Part shown: positions 27,234 through 35,753 of the stretch, in pieces
Layout: each line of letters starts with the position of its first letter
How positions within the stretch are numbered: the first letter of the stretch is position 1
Source of the DNA: Mesorhizobium sp. C432A
GTDB lineage: Bacteria; Pseudomonadota; Alphaproteobacteria; Rhizobiales; Rhizobiaceae
NCBI RefSeq assembly: GCF_030323145.1
Contig: NZ_CP100470.1
Span: 2,893,001-2,957,000 of the forward strand
DNA: 64,000 nt
Direction of reading: 5' to 3'
Translations under genes and position numbers: made by a program
Notes under the pieces: model-generated
Told to the model about the DNA's origin: nothing
Seen by the model: the letters and a program-made list of their open reading frames with translations, nothing else
The model's database searches: none

Positions 27234-28136
27234 TCACCCAGCAAGCAGGAAGGCGTCGCCATCCCATGACCGAAACGGCTTCTCGCCGTCGATGATGACC
27301 CGCAATTGGTGAGCTTGCGCAAGACGGCCGATGTCGGCCCGGTCCAAAGAAAGCGATCCGCGATAAGAATAGTTCAGCAATGCGAGCCGGCCCGGCCGTT
27401 TGAGAACGCGCGCAATTTCATCGAAAAGCCGCTCAGCCATGCCGGCCAGGACCAGGTAGGGAAAGCTGTCGACCGCCAACACGCAATCGAAACTGTCGTC
27501 GTCGAAGTCGGCCAGATCGAGACCGGAGGTTTGGCGCAGTTCGACATTGCCGAGCGCTGCGCATTGCTCGGAGGCGATAGAGATCATCCGCGAAGATATG
27601 TCGATGCCGACCATCCGCTTGAAGGAATTGAACAGCGCGCGCTCGAAACGTCCGATGCCGCAACCGATGTCGAGAATGTCTCGTTGAATTCCGGTGAATT
27701 CTCGCGCCTCGAGCCATTCAACGATTTCGTCGGTCATGGCTGTCAGCCGCTCGTCATCGCCAAGGGATCCTAACTGGACACTTGCCGCGGTCGAAATTGC
27801 TGCCGCGGCATCAAAACTCGAGGCCAGCCTCCTGACCACGGCGATATCCGTCTCGCCGTTACCGCGTTCATGCCGAACGGCGCCGCCTGTCGCTCGCAAA
27901 GTGGCAAGGACGCCCGGTTTGTGGCGCAGCAGTCCAGCGACCTTTCGCAGTCTTTCAGCATCGCCGGTATTCGCCGGACGGACTTTCAGCACGACCTCCG
28001 CCAATTCCGCCGCTTCAATTGTGGGCGGCAGGTGAAGCGCCAGCCTGACGAGAACAGCTTCGGCGCAGGCACCATCGGCCACACAACCTTCGACCGCCCG
28101 TCTGACCGATGTCCGGCGCTGCGCGTGCACACTCAT
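27234..28136 (-). CDS. SAM-dependent methyltransferase, last gene of glycan operon 2
   Basis: 300 residues from ATG 28136, four bases after the previous gene's stop; longer frames overlap that gene and are rejected. The C-terminal half (residues about 130-300) is a class I methyltransferase: ILDIGCGIGRFERALF (motif I), VGIDISSRMISIA (motif II), FDCVLAVDSFPYLV (motif IV). The N-terminal 120 residues are helical and unique, perhaps an acceptor- or partner-binding domain. Being the last gene of an operon with glycosyltransferases, it likely methylates a sugar or lipid carrier, but substrate is unknown. Confidence 0.8.
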   Translation of the reverse strand: MSVHAQRRTSVRRAVEGCVADGACAEAVLVRLALHLPPTIEAAELAEVVLKVRPANTGDAERLRKVAGLLRHKPGVLATLRATGGAVRHERGNGETDIAVVRRLASSFDAAAAISTAASVQLGSLGDDERLTAMTDEIVEWLEAREFTGIQRDILDIGCGIGRFERALFNSFKRMVGIDISSRMISIASEQCAALGNVELRQTSGLDLADFDDDSFDCVLAVDSFPYLVLAGMAERLFDEIARVLKRPGRLALLNYSYRGSLSLDRADIGRLAQAHQLRVIIDGEKPFRSWDGDAFLLAG

Positions 28137-28140
28137 GACA

Positions 28141-29130
28141 TCAACTCCGCGTCCAGATCCTCCGCATCGTCCACCTGTCGACGGCGCCCCAGCCATATTT
28201 GTAGGCTTCCTGGCCGCGCAGGAAGTCGAACTCGCGCGCATCCTCGCGGATCGACTCCGCGATCGCGTGGCCGATCAGGATCGCACCTGGGCTCTCCTCG
28301 GCATAAGCAGGATCGAGGCCGCCGAGATAGGCATAGGCGCGGCCACGGTGGTGAAATCCGTAATAGGCGGCGACAGTCGTGCCATCGATCGCGAGCAACC
28401 AGCATCGGACCAGACCGTGAGCATCGAGCAAGGGAAGTGAAAGCCCATGGAACTGCTGCACGGTGGGATCGGCCAAGACACCACCTCCATGTCCAACCCA
28501 GCGCGCATGGTGCAGACGGATCAATTGGTTCAGGAAGTTCTGATCACCCCGAGCTGACGCCAACGCGAGCCGGCCGCGTCTGGACGCCGCTTGGCGCGCC
28601 CGGCGCAACTGGCGCCTGCGCCGAGCGGGAACGCAGCCGGCCAACGTTTCGTCGCCGGCAACAGCAAGTACGGGGCAGGCTGCATGAATTACCGGCCTCT
28701 CGACCGTTAAACCGGGATGCGCGATCGTAAGACCGGCACTGTTTTGCGGCAGATCAGACAAGATCCATTGTGACCACCCGACCGAGCAGATCGTTTCGGC
28801 AATTGTGGACACGACCGCCGCCTCGATATCCCGGACAGCCAGGATGTCCAGATAATCGCTGAGCGAAATACCGACCGGAAGCAGCTTCGAACCGGCCGTT
28901 CCATGCTCGAGATAGAGTGGCGCCAGCCCGACCAGATCGCCGCCACGCCAGACCGCGACTGTCGCCAGTTCACCGGGTGCGAATGCGCGCCACCATGGCA
29001 CCAGCCAGGCGGGGGATTGGAACGGCGTCGCAGAGGAACTCTGCTCCCACAGTTTCCACCAGTGCGGCGTCAAGGCATCGAATTTTACGGGGTCATCGAT
29101 GATTTCGCTGCGCAACACTGCTTTTCTCAC
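28141..29130 (-). CDS. FemAB/BcsL-like GNAT acyltransferase
   Basis: 329 residues from GTG 29130, which overlaps the previous stop as GTGA. Two GNAT lobes: the N-lobe has FQSPAWLVPWWRAFAPGE and DLVGLAPLYLEHG; the C-lobe has LIRLHHARWVGHGGG, VRCWLLAIDGTTVAAYYGFH and a C-terminal EFDFLRGQEAYKYGWG that is a signature of the BioF2-like/CelD acetyltransferase group (Acetyltransf_6). Members add acyl or aminoacyl groups to polysaccharides or related products. In this operon it probably decorates the glycan. Confidence 0.85.
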   Translation of the reverse strand: MRKAVLRSEIIDDPVKFDALTPHWWKLWEQSSSATPFQSPAWLVPWWRAFAPGELATVAVWRGGDLVGLAPLYLEHGTAGSKLLPVGISLSDYLDILAVRDIEAAVVSTIAETICSVGWSQWILSDLPQNSAGLTIAHPGLTVERPVIHAACPVLAVAGDETLAGCVPARRRRQLRRARQAASRRGRLALASARGDQNFLNQLIRLHHARWVGHGGGVLADPTVQQFHGLSLPLLDAHGLVRCWLLAIDGTTVAAYYGFHHRGRAYAYLGGLDPAYAEESPGAILIGHAIAESIREDAREFDFLRGQEAYKYGWGAVDRWTMRRIWTRS

Positions 29131-30284
29131 GGTGCCGCAGCGAAGCGCCTGCAATCGGTGCCAAGTTGTGCCAGGGCCTGATAGGCAGCCATATACGACG
29201 AGATCATCCGTTCCAGCGAAAACCGCCGTCGCGCTTCAACCCGGCACGCCTCGGCGTCCAGGCTGGGCGCCGCAAGAATGGCTTGGGCCATCTCGTCGAC
29301 TGTGTTGACGAGAAAGCCCGTCCTGCCGTGCTCGATGACATCCGCAAGCGCACCATTCGGGAATGCGACCACCGGGGTACCGCAGGCGAGGGCCTCCATG
29401 GCGACAAGCGAGCTTGTCTCGGCGGCGAGGCTTGGAATGACCAGACAGCGGGCTGCGTTGAGAAAGCGCCTCTTGGCGTTAAAACCGAGCGGGCCCAGGA
29501 AGCGGCGGCGAGCATCAAGACGGGATTGGACCTCGTCGCGAAAGTAGCGCGTATGTGTTTCGTAAGGATAGACCTTGCCGCCGATGACCAGGGGCACGCC
29601 CGCCTGTTTGGCCGCGTCCAGGGCCAGGTGAATGCCCTTTTCCGGGCAGACCCGGCTGAGAACCAGGGCAAAGTCTCGCTTCGGCTGCACCAGGCTCAGT
29701 GCTTCGATGTCAACGCCGTTGGGAATCGGCGCCACCAGTCTGGCCCCTGGTGGCGCCGTTTGCTGCTGGGTGGGCGAGACCGCATGGAGCCACAGGTCGT
29801 CGCGCGTCGGTCGCAGAGCCTCGGCCGGATACCAGTCCAAGGGCAGGTGGAGGCTCACCAGGGTCGGACCATCGTCGGGCAGATAGGCATGAAAATCGAT
29901 GCCGTGCAGATGAACCACATCGATCGGCCATCGGGCGCGGGCAGCGGCGATCGCTTTGCGATGAGCCTGCTGCGCGCGGCTCTTCGCCGCCTCGTCGAGC
30001 ACGCCGTTTTCAGCCGGTATTTCCACAAGGGTACCGCTCGCGCTGGAGCCGCGGCAGCCAATGACGATAGAGCGGTGGCCGGCGCGAACCAGCTCCCGAT
30101 CGAGCATCGACAGAACCTGTTCGGCACCGCCGACAGCATCGGGTCCGACGGGTGCGAGAGGGTAGGCGACATTGAGGACAGTGAGCGCCGCGGCTGGTTG
30201 CGCCTCAGTCCCGTATGCCGCACCACCTGTCGATGATGCCGCTAATTCGTCCAATGTGTCAGGCGTCTGATGCATTGGCAGCAT
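29127..30284 (-). CDS. GT4-family glycosyltransferase
   Basis: 385 residues. GT-B fold: N-lobe with VGGAEQVLSMLDRELVRAGH (glycine-rich acceptor loop) and VVHLHGIDFHAYLP; C-lobe with LVLSRVCPEKGIHLALDAAK and the donor-binding E-x7-E region EALACGTPVVAFPNGALADV. Retaining GT4 enzymes use UDP- or GDP-sugars. It starts seven bases after the glycosidase-like gene in the same operon. Substrate not predictable. Confidence 0.88.
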   Translation of the reverse strand: MLPMHQTPDTLDELAASSTGGAAYGTEAQPAAALTVLNVAYPLAPVGPDAVGGAEQVLSMLDRELVRAGHRSIVIGCRGSSASGTLVEIPAENGVLDEAAKSRAQQAHRKAIAAARARWPIDVVHLHGIDFHAYLPDDGPTLVSLHLPLDWYPAEALRPTRDDLWLHAVSPTQQQTAPPGARLVAPIPNGVDIEALSLVQPKRDFALVLSRVCPEKGIHLALDAAKQAGVPLVIGGKVYPYETHTRYFRDEVQSRLDARRRFLGPLGFNAKRRFLNAARCLVIPSLAAETSSLVAMEALACGTPVVAFPNGALADVIEHGRTGFLVNTVDEMAQAILAAPSLDAEACRVEARRRFSLERMISSYMAAYQALAQLGTDCRRFAAAP

Positions 30285-30291
30285 GACACTT

Positions 30292-31224
30292 TCACGCTGC
30301 CGAGGCCCGCCGCGTCGGGAGCGAAGCGGACGTCATGCCGGGCGCATAGCGGCGGATCATGGTTGCGCAGAATTCCGCGAACTCCTCCGGCGCCAGTGGC
30401 GGGCTGGTGTGGTGGGGCATCATTCCCCGATGCTGCGGTGTAAAGCAAAAGGTGACCGTCACGTCGAAATCGGCGAGTGCCTCCATCTGCCGGTCGAACC
30501 AGTCCAGCGCGTTCGGCCGGAAGCTGTCTGCCCAGGAAAGCCCCGTGCGCATATTGGTGACGCCCAGCCGCTTCATCCAGGCGACGGCATTGTCCAGCCG
30601 GGGGTCCTCGAAATGAAACCACTGCACCAGCCCCATTGCGGGCGTGTAGCGCAGGAACTCCTCCAGCGCAGGTTTTGGCGTACCGTCCTGGCGCAGCAGC
30701 CCCATGTGGAAATGTCGATAGTAAGAAGAGCCCTCCGCCTCGCGATGCCGCGTCGTTGCTTCCCATTCGCGCGGAAGATCGTAGAGGCTGTACCACTGGA
30801 TGCGTGGTGCGTTGCCAATCAGCAACTCAGCGGTGCGCTTGAGCCCCCAAACCTGGATTTCTTCCGCGCCGAAGGTCGATACGCCGACTTCGCTGACCCA
30901 GATGGGAAGGTTGGTGACGGTCGCGATCTCGCCAATCTTCTGTGGCCATTCGTGGATCTGCCACAGGTTCCAGTCGAGCGGAAAGCCGTGCACGGCGACG
31001 GCATCGACATGGTCCAGCACGCCGAATTCCTTCATGCGGGTGATAAAGCCCGGATCTATCGGCGAGATGCCACCGAGTACTTTCGTCAAAGACGGGTTCT
31101 CCGACGCGATTGCGTCAGCCGACAAGATCGCCATCCTGGCAAAGCGGCTCCAATCGGGATCGAGCTCTGGGTCCCAATGCGATTTGTTGTTGGGCTCGTT
31201 CCAGATCATGGCGGCTTCAATCAT
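30292..31224 (-). CDS. Glycosidase-like protein with permuted TIM barrel
   Basis: 310 residues from ATG 31224, overlapping the previous gene by eight bases. The clan GH-A acid/base motif (MIWNEPNNKSHW) is at residues 5-20, at the very N-terminus, and the likely nucleophile glutamate (LPIWVSEVGVSTFG) near residue 105. Segments that normally begin such barrels (WMKRLGVTNMRTGLSW, DVTVTFCFTPQHRG) lie at residues about 215-290. The strand order thus looks circularly permuted. Both catalytic glutamates remain. There is no signal peptide, so it acts in the cytoplasm, perhaps as a transglycosidase or in trimming of the operon's glycan. Often annotated as beta-xylosidase. Confidence 0.75.
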   Translation of the reverse strand: MIEAAMIWNEPNNKSHWDPELDPDWSRFARMAILSADAIASENPSLTKVLGGISPIDPGFITRMKEFGVLDHVDAVAVHGFPLDWNLWQIHEWPQKIGEIATVTNLPIWVSEVGVSTFGAEEIQVWGLKRTAELLIGNAPRIQWYSLYDLPREWEATTRHREAEGSSYYRHFHMGLLRQDGTPKPALEEFLRYTPAMGLVQWFHFEDPRLDNAVAWMKRLGVTNMRTGLSWADSFRPNALDWFDRQMEALADFDVTVTFCFTPQHRGMMPHHTSPPLAPEEFAEFCATMIRRYAPGMTSASLPTRRASAA

Positions 31225-31978
31225 GGAGCTGTCCTTTCGAGGGGTAGATGGCGCCGCCGCCGGCCGGGTCCCCGGCTGCGCGGCAGAAATAGACCTCCTG
31301 CTCGGGGTGTAAAACGATCTCGAAACCGGCGCTGCGCAGCATCGCTTCGGTGCAGGCGCGGTTTGGAATCCACCAGTTGGTGGGATCGTCGGCATAGCGG
31401 TGCTCGATAAAATGCAGCTTGGGAAACTGCGGCTGGTCGAACAGGTCATGCGTCCAGAAATGATAGTTTTCTTCCAACTCGGGCAGATCCGCGCTGCCGC
31501 GCTGCATGGACTGGAAGATCATCAGGTCACGGGCGACATGTTCGCGGATCAGGTCGAGCGCGAGCAAGGGGTGGCGCAAATGGTAAAGCACCCCCATGAA
31601 CAGCACGACATCGAACGTCTCGCGCAGCGAGCCGACGTCGTAGACCGAAAGCTTCTGGAATTCGATCTCGCAATCGGCAACCTCGGCGGCAAAGCGAGCC
31701 TGCGCCAGGTAGGCGTCATCGAAATCGATGCCGAGGACACGGTCAGCACCTCGCCGTTTCATCTCGATGGAGTAAAATCCTGCATTGCAGCCGATATCGA
31801 GTACGGCCTTGCCCCTCAGATCAGCGGGAATGGCATTGGCAAATTTGCGCCATTTGATCAGCGGGTAGTTGCCCAGAAAATGGTTGGGAGCGGTTTGGAC
31901 GCCGGCAAGTTCCATGTTGTGGAACCATGGGCCGAGCGCATCGATGCGGCGGCGGATTTCGGCATGGGAATGCAGCAT
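31217..31978 (-). CDS. SAM methyltransferase, TIGR04290-like
   Basis: 253 residues. A CmoB-like layout: an N-terminal lead with LGPWFHNMELAGVQTAPNHF, then motif I VLDIGCNAGFYSIEMKRRGA, acidic VLGIDFDD, and VLFMGVLYHLRHPLLALDLI. I recall this family as TIGR04290, which occurs in glycosyltransferase clusters; it is not the tRNA enzyme, since those sit in other contexts. Target unknown, perhaps a sugar hydroxyl or carboxyl. Second gene after the nucleotidyltransferase in the same operon (three-base gap). Confidence 0.8.
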   Translation of the reverse strand: MLHSHAEIRRRIDALGPWFHNMELAGVQTAPNHFLGNYPLIKWRKFANAIPADLRGKAVLDIGCNAGFYSIEMKRRGADRVLGIDFDDAYLAQARFAAEVADCEIEFQKLSVYDVGSLRETFDVVLFMGVLYHLRHPLLALDLIREHVARDLMIFQSMQRGSADLPELEENYHFWTHDLFDQPQFPKLHFIEHRYADDPTNWWIPNRACTEAMLRSAGFEIVLHPEQEVYFCRAAGDPAGGGAIYPSKGQLHD

Positions 31979-31981
31979 GGC

Positions 31982-32785
31982 TCAGGCTCCTTCGCCAGGA
32001 ACGACGGGTACATGCGACTGCGCGCCGGGCATGATCATGGTGGGCCGGCGCTGCGCGGATGAGGCGTCGTTTTCAAGCAACCGCAGAGCTGTTCGATAGC
32101 CGTTGAAAGTGCCGACATCGACATAGTCCGACCCAGCCCTGACACCAAAAGCTGTACCGCCGGCCGCAATATAGGCGTTGACCAATGTGCCGATATATTC
32201 GTCACTGCGCTCGCGCTCACGCCAGAGTGCCGCAAGCTGATGCAGGATATGGCCCGGCATCTTGAACGCACCCCAAACCCAGTTCGTGGTGGCATCCTGT
32301 CGTTTGACCTGGATTTCGATCACGCGCTCGTGGACGTCGGTGACGACGGCGTCGAAGAATTCCGGCTGATCCACCGGGAAAAGCAGAAATGAGAGCTGAT
32401 CGTCGGGCAAATGGCGGAAACCGTCCTCGGGAAACCAGATCGTATCGGGAAGGCCGACCAGGACGACCTCGTCGGGCGCGACGAGGGGCGCCGCCCGGAA
32501 GATCGCATCGCACAGACCGACGGGGTTCGGCTGCACCACGAAGAGAGCCGCCGCGTCACCGTAGCCGGCGGCGTAGTATTCAAGGATGTCGGATTTGCCC
32601 GATCCGATGATGAAGCAAATCTTGTCGACGCCGGCCTGCACCATGCGCCGTACCAGATACTCGCTCACGGCGCATGGACGCTCGGTCTGTCCATCGATCC
32701 GGCTACCGACCGGCAGCAGCTCTTTCGAGAAGCCGAGCGGCTGAATGCGGCTGCCGCGCCCGGCAGCGGGTACGATGCCCAACAT
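31982..32785 (-). CDS. Sugar-1-phosphate nucleotidyltransferase
   Basis: 267 residues of the RfbA/GalU-like fold. The NTP-binding signature PAAGRGSRIQPLGFSKELLP is at the N-terminus, a donor-pocket segment GLCDAIFRAAPLVAPDEVVL with LVGLPDTIWFPEDG (metal-binding D) follows, and the metal site residue D in DYVDVGTFNGY near the end. It would make an NDP-sugar for the glycosyltransferases. Its start overlaps the previous stop by one base. Sugar and nucleotide cannot be told from sequence alone. Confidence 0.87.
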   Translation of the reverse strand: MLGIVPAAGRGSRIQPLGFSKELLPVGSRIDGQTERPCAVSEYLVRRMVQAGVDKICFIIGSGKSDILEYYAAGYGDAAALFVVQPNPVGLCDAIFRAAPLVAPDEVVLVGLPDTIWFPEDGFRHLPDDQLSFLLFPVDQPEFFDAVVTDVHERVIEIQVKRQDATTNWVWGAFKMPGHILHQLAALWRERERSDEYIGTLVNAYIAAGGTAFGVRAGSDYVDVGTFNGYRTALRLLENDASSAQRRPTMIMPGAQSHVPVVPGEGA

Positions 32786-33885
32786 CAGACCGCTTCCCTC
32801 ATCGGTTCGCCGGGAGATCTTTGAAAGGCCTCGTTCAGGATGCGATCCAGTTCCGCCGCGCGCCGTGCGGAAGTGTGTTCGCCCAAGACCCGGTCGCGGG
32901 CACGCCTTCGAATGCCGTCGAGCTCGCGCTCCGGCAATCGCAATGCGGCGACCACATCATCGGTGTCATGCGCCAACAAGATTTCGCGGCCGGGTTCGAA
33001 AAATTCGGCCAGGCCCGGCCATGCATCGGTGACGATGGCAGCCCCACACGCGGCCGCTTCGAAGAGCCGTCCCGACGGGCACCAGCCCTTTTGCGCCATC
33101 GCCTCTCGGGTGACGTTCAGTGTCAGGCGAGATGATGAGAAGAAAGCCGGATGGTCGGCTGGCGGAAGATGCCTGACAAAGAAGATGTTGTCGCTCCATG
33201 GGAATTCCTGCGGATATTGCGCGCCGCCAATGATGAAGCGGTGGTCAGGCAGGCGCGCGGCCGGGCGGACCAGCAGCTTTTCGACGCCGGCCTGGCGATC
33301 CGCCGCGTAAGTTCCGAGATAGGACAGATCACCGGCGAATTCGGCCCGCTTCTCTGCCGGCCGGTGTTGGTCGGGATCGACATGCCCATAGAGAGGTACC
33401 ACGTGACGCGCGCCTAAAACCGACTTAAGCGCCTCGATCGCAGAGCCGCCGGTGTAACTCAAAACGAGGTCGAAATCCGCAAGACCCTCAGGTCCGAAAT
33501 AGGGCGGACGCTCGCCTTGCTCGATGCGGGCAAGCGTGACCGGAGTGTCGAGATCGTAGAAGACACGCAATCCGCGACCTGTCTGCTGCGCCAGCCGTGA
33601 GGCCTCCACGGCGTCGGCACAGTAGGAGGTAACGACGACGACATCCGCTTGCTTCATTGCCCGCTCCGCAACGCGACGGATGTCTTCCCAGTCCGGATAA
33701 ATGACGACGTTGCCGCCATCGAGCCGATCGAGATCACGCGTCCCGGCATAGTAGGGGGTATCGCGTTCGAAGAAGGTGATGGACCATCCCAGCCGACCCA
33801 GGGCGCGGATCAGTCCGCGCCAGAGCGTGGCATGGCCGTTGCCCCATGATGATGTAACGGTGAGACCGAAAATGACCATCTGCAT
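32785..33885 (-). CDS. CgeB-like glycosyltransferase (copy 1)
   Basis: 366 residues with the two ends characteristic of the group: N-terminal TVTSSWGNGHATLWRGLIRA and C-terminal LTLNVTREAMAQKGWCPSGR followed by LFEAAACGAAIVTDAWPGL. GT-B fold, Glyco_trans_1_2 type. The middle (YDLDTPVTLARI) is shared with copy 2 at 38849. Four relatives occur within 10 kb, one in this operon and three in the other, indicating duplication within the cluster. Probably cytoplasmic; donor unknown. Confidence 0.85.
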   Translation of the reverse strand: MQMVIFGLTVTSSWGNGHATLWRGLIRALGRLGWSITFFERDTPYYAGTRDLDRLDGGNVVIYPDWEDIRRVAERAMKQADVVVVTSYCADAVEASRLAQQTGRGLRVFYDLDTPVTLARIEQGERPPYFGPEGLADFDLVLSYTGGSAIEALKSVLGARHVVPLYGHVDPDQHRPAEKRAEFAGDLSYLGTYAADRQAGVEKLLVRPAARLPDHRFIIGGAQYPQEFPWSDNIFFVRHLPPADHPAFFSSSRLTLNVTREAMAQKGWCPSGRLFEAAACGAAIVTDAWPGLAEFFEPGREILLAHDTDDVVAALRLPERELDGIRRRARDRVLGEHTSARRAAELDRILNEAFQRSPGEPMREAV

Positions 33886-33899
33886 CCGGAAAGTCCTCG

Positions 33900-34496
33900 T
33901 CAGGCAGCTTCGTTCATTCGCAGGAGCTTGGAGCCCCAGTCACCCGACACGATCGTCGTGATCGAGGCTGGATCGATGTCGAAGCGGAAGCAGTCGCCGA
34001 CCGGCAAGCCAAGCACCTTGCAGACGGCGGCCTTGATGACGTCGGCGTGGCTGACCAGGGCGACACACTGGTTCGGATGCCGCTCGCGCACTGCGTTCAT
34101 CAGTGCGACGATCCGCTCCTGGACATCCAGCATGGTCTCGCCGCTCGGTGTCCTGGCCTCCTGCCGCTGGTCGTTCCACGCCCGCCAGCCGGCATCGCCA
34201 TTCAACTCGTCGAAAGTCTTTCCCGACCAATCGCCGAAATCGATCTCGTCGAGTTCGGCGCAGATCGCGATTTCGCCGACGCCGCAGGCAAGCGCGATCG
34301 GCACGGCCGTCTCTTGCGTACGCTCACGCGGGCTGCACAAGATGGCTTCAATCGGCTCCCGGGCCATGCGGCCACCAAGATGCGCGGCCTGCGCCTTCCC
34401 AGCCTCGCCAAGGCAAACGCCGTCCATCCGTCCTGCAAGATAGGAGCCGACATTGTCGTGCGCTGCATGACGGATCAAAAAGAACGTTGTCGTCAT
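33900..34496 (-). CDS. Histidine phosphatase (phosphoglycerate-mutase-like)
   Basis: 198 residues from ATG 34496, overlapping the Ino1 stop as ATGA. The phosphohistidine motif is LIRHAAHD (the usual RHG is RHA here), arginine in [10 protein letters not shown], glutamate in [18 protein letters not shown], and the second histidine in [12 protein letters not shown]. Immediate coupling to inositol-3-phosphate synthase suggests that it may dephosphorylate inositol-3-phosphate to free myo-inositol, or a related phosphosugar. That link is inference from gene order. Confidence 0.85.
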   Translation of the reverse strand: MTTTFFLIRHAAHDNVGSYLAGRMDGVCLGEAGKAQAAHLGGRMAREPIEAILCSPRERTQETAVPIALACGVGEIAICAELDEIDFGDWSGKTFDELNGDAGWRAWNDQRQEARTPSGETMLDVQERIVALMNAVRERHPNQCVALVSHADVIKAAVCKVLGLPVGDCFRFDIDPASITTIVSGDWGSKLLRMNEAA

Positions 34497-35596
34497 TCCG
34501 CGGCATCCAGCAAAGGCTCGTCCTTGCCGGCGATGAAAGCGAGCGTGCGCTGCCGCGCTTCGGCGTCGGTGAACTGTTCGGGAGGCGACTTCATGAAATA
34601 GCTGCAGGGGCCGGTCAGTGCTCCCGCTATGCCGCGATCGAGCGCAAGCTTGGCGCAGCGTATCGCATCGATCACCACGCCGGCTGAATTTGGAGAATCC
34701 CAGACTTCCAGCTTGAGCTCGGCGTTGAGCGGCACGCCGCCGAAGGTCGTCCCTTCCACCCGGATATAGGCCCATTTGCGATCGGTCAGCCACGGTACGT
34801 GGTCGCTGGGTCCGACATGAATATTGCCCGGCTCCAGGGGAACATCGAACTGGCTGGCCACGGACTGGGTCTTGGAAATCTTCTTTGATTCCAGCCGCTC
34901 GCGTTCCAGCATGTTGAGGAAGTCGGTGTTGCCGCCGAAATTCAGCTGATAAGTGCGATCGATGCGCACACCGCGCTCGCGGAAGAGATTTGCCAGCAGG
35001 CGGTGAACGATGGTCGCCCCGACCTGGCTCTTGATATCATCGCCGACCAGCGGCAGCCCTCGCTGCTCGAAGCGCCGGCGCCATTCCGGACGTGAGGCGA
35101 TGAAAACGGGTATGCAGTTGACGAAGGCGCAGCCGGCCTCAAGCGCGCATTCGGCGTAGAAGCGCGTCGCCTCCTCGGAGCCCACCGGCAGGTAAGAGAC
35201 CAGCACGTCGGCGCCGCTGTTGCGCAGGATTTCGCTGACGTCGGCAACCGGCTCCGGCGCCTCCTCGATTTCGTCGCGCAAGTATTTTCCGATGCCGTCA
35301 AGTGTCGGTCCGCGCTCGACGCGAACGCCGTTTGCCGCCGCATCGGCAAAGCGGAACGTGTTGTTCGGGGCGGCGTAGATTGCTTCAGCGACGTCGAGGC
35401 CAACCTTGCTCCTGGCGACGTCGAATGCGCAGACAATCTCGATGTCGTCGACATGGTAGCCGCCGAGGTCGGCATGCATCAGCCCTGGGATTGGTTCGTT
35501 GCTCTTTGCGTGACGATAATAAGAGAGGCCCTGCACCAGGGAGGATGCGCAATTGCCGACCCCGACGATACCGACACGAACCTTTTTCGATCCCAC
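34493..35596 (-). CDS. ino1: Inositol-3-phosphate synthase (Ino1-like)
   Basis: 367 residues, the compact bacterial form. NAD-binding motif [15 protein letters not shown] at the N-terminus; family motifs [49 protein letters not shown] and the active-site region [18 protein letters not shown]. It converts glucose-6-phosphate to inositol-3-phosphate. It is first gene of the nine-gene operon that runs to 27234, with an EcfG-like promoter candidate 45 bases upstream. This makes an inositol-containing glycolipid or glycan, or inositol-derived compatible solute, a plausible product of the cluster. Confidence 0.93.
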   Translation of the reverse strand: MGSKKVRVGIVGVGNCASSLVQGLSYYRHAKSNEPIPGLMHADLGGYHVDDIEIVCAFDVARSKVGLDVAEAIYAAPNNTFRFADAAANGVRVERGPTLDGIGKYLRDEIEEAPEPVADVSEILRNSGADVLVSYLPVGSEEATRFYAECALEAGCAFVNCIPVFIASRPEWRRRFEQRGLPLVGDDIKSQVGATIVHRLLANLFRERGVRIDRTYQLNFGGNTDFLNMLERERLESKKISKTQSVASQFDVPLEPGNIHVGPSDHVPWLTDRKWAYIRVEGTTFGGVPLNAELKLEVWDSPNSAGVVIDAIRCAKLALDRGIAGALTGPCSYFMKSPPEQFTDAEARQRTLAFIAGKDEPLLDAAE

Positions 35597-35640
35597 GAAA
35601 CTGCCGCCCTATGCTGTTCAAAGGTAAGTTCCTGCCGCCG

Positions 35641-35665
35641 AACCACCAGCGTGCCGGAATGTTCC
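35641..35665 (-). promoter_or_regulatory. Candidate EcfG-type promoter of glycan operon 2
   Basis: Minus strand GGAAC (35665-35661), 16 bases, GGTT (35644-35641); one mismatch to CGTT. About 45 bases before the ino1 ATG. Confidence 0.45.
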
Positions 35666-35753
35666 TTGGCCTGCCGAAAAATTGCGCAAGACAGCATGGA
35701 TCGAAGCAGCGCTCGCTGCGTTGCCGCAAGGCAAAGCATTGGAAAACCGATCG

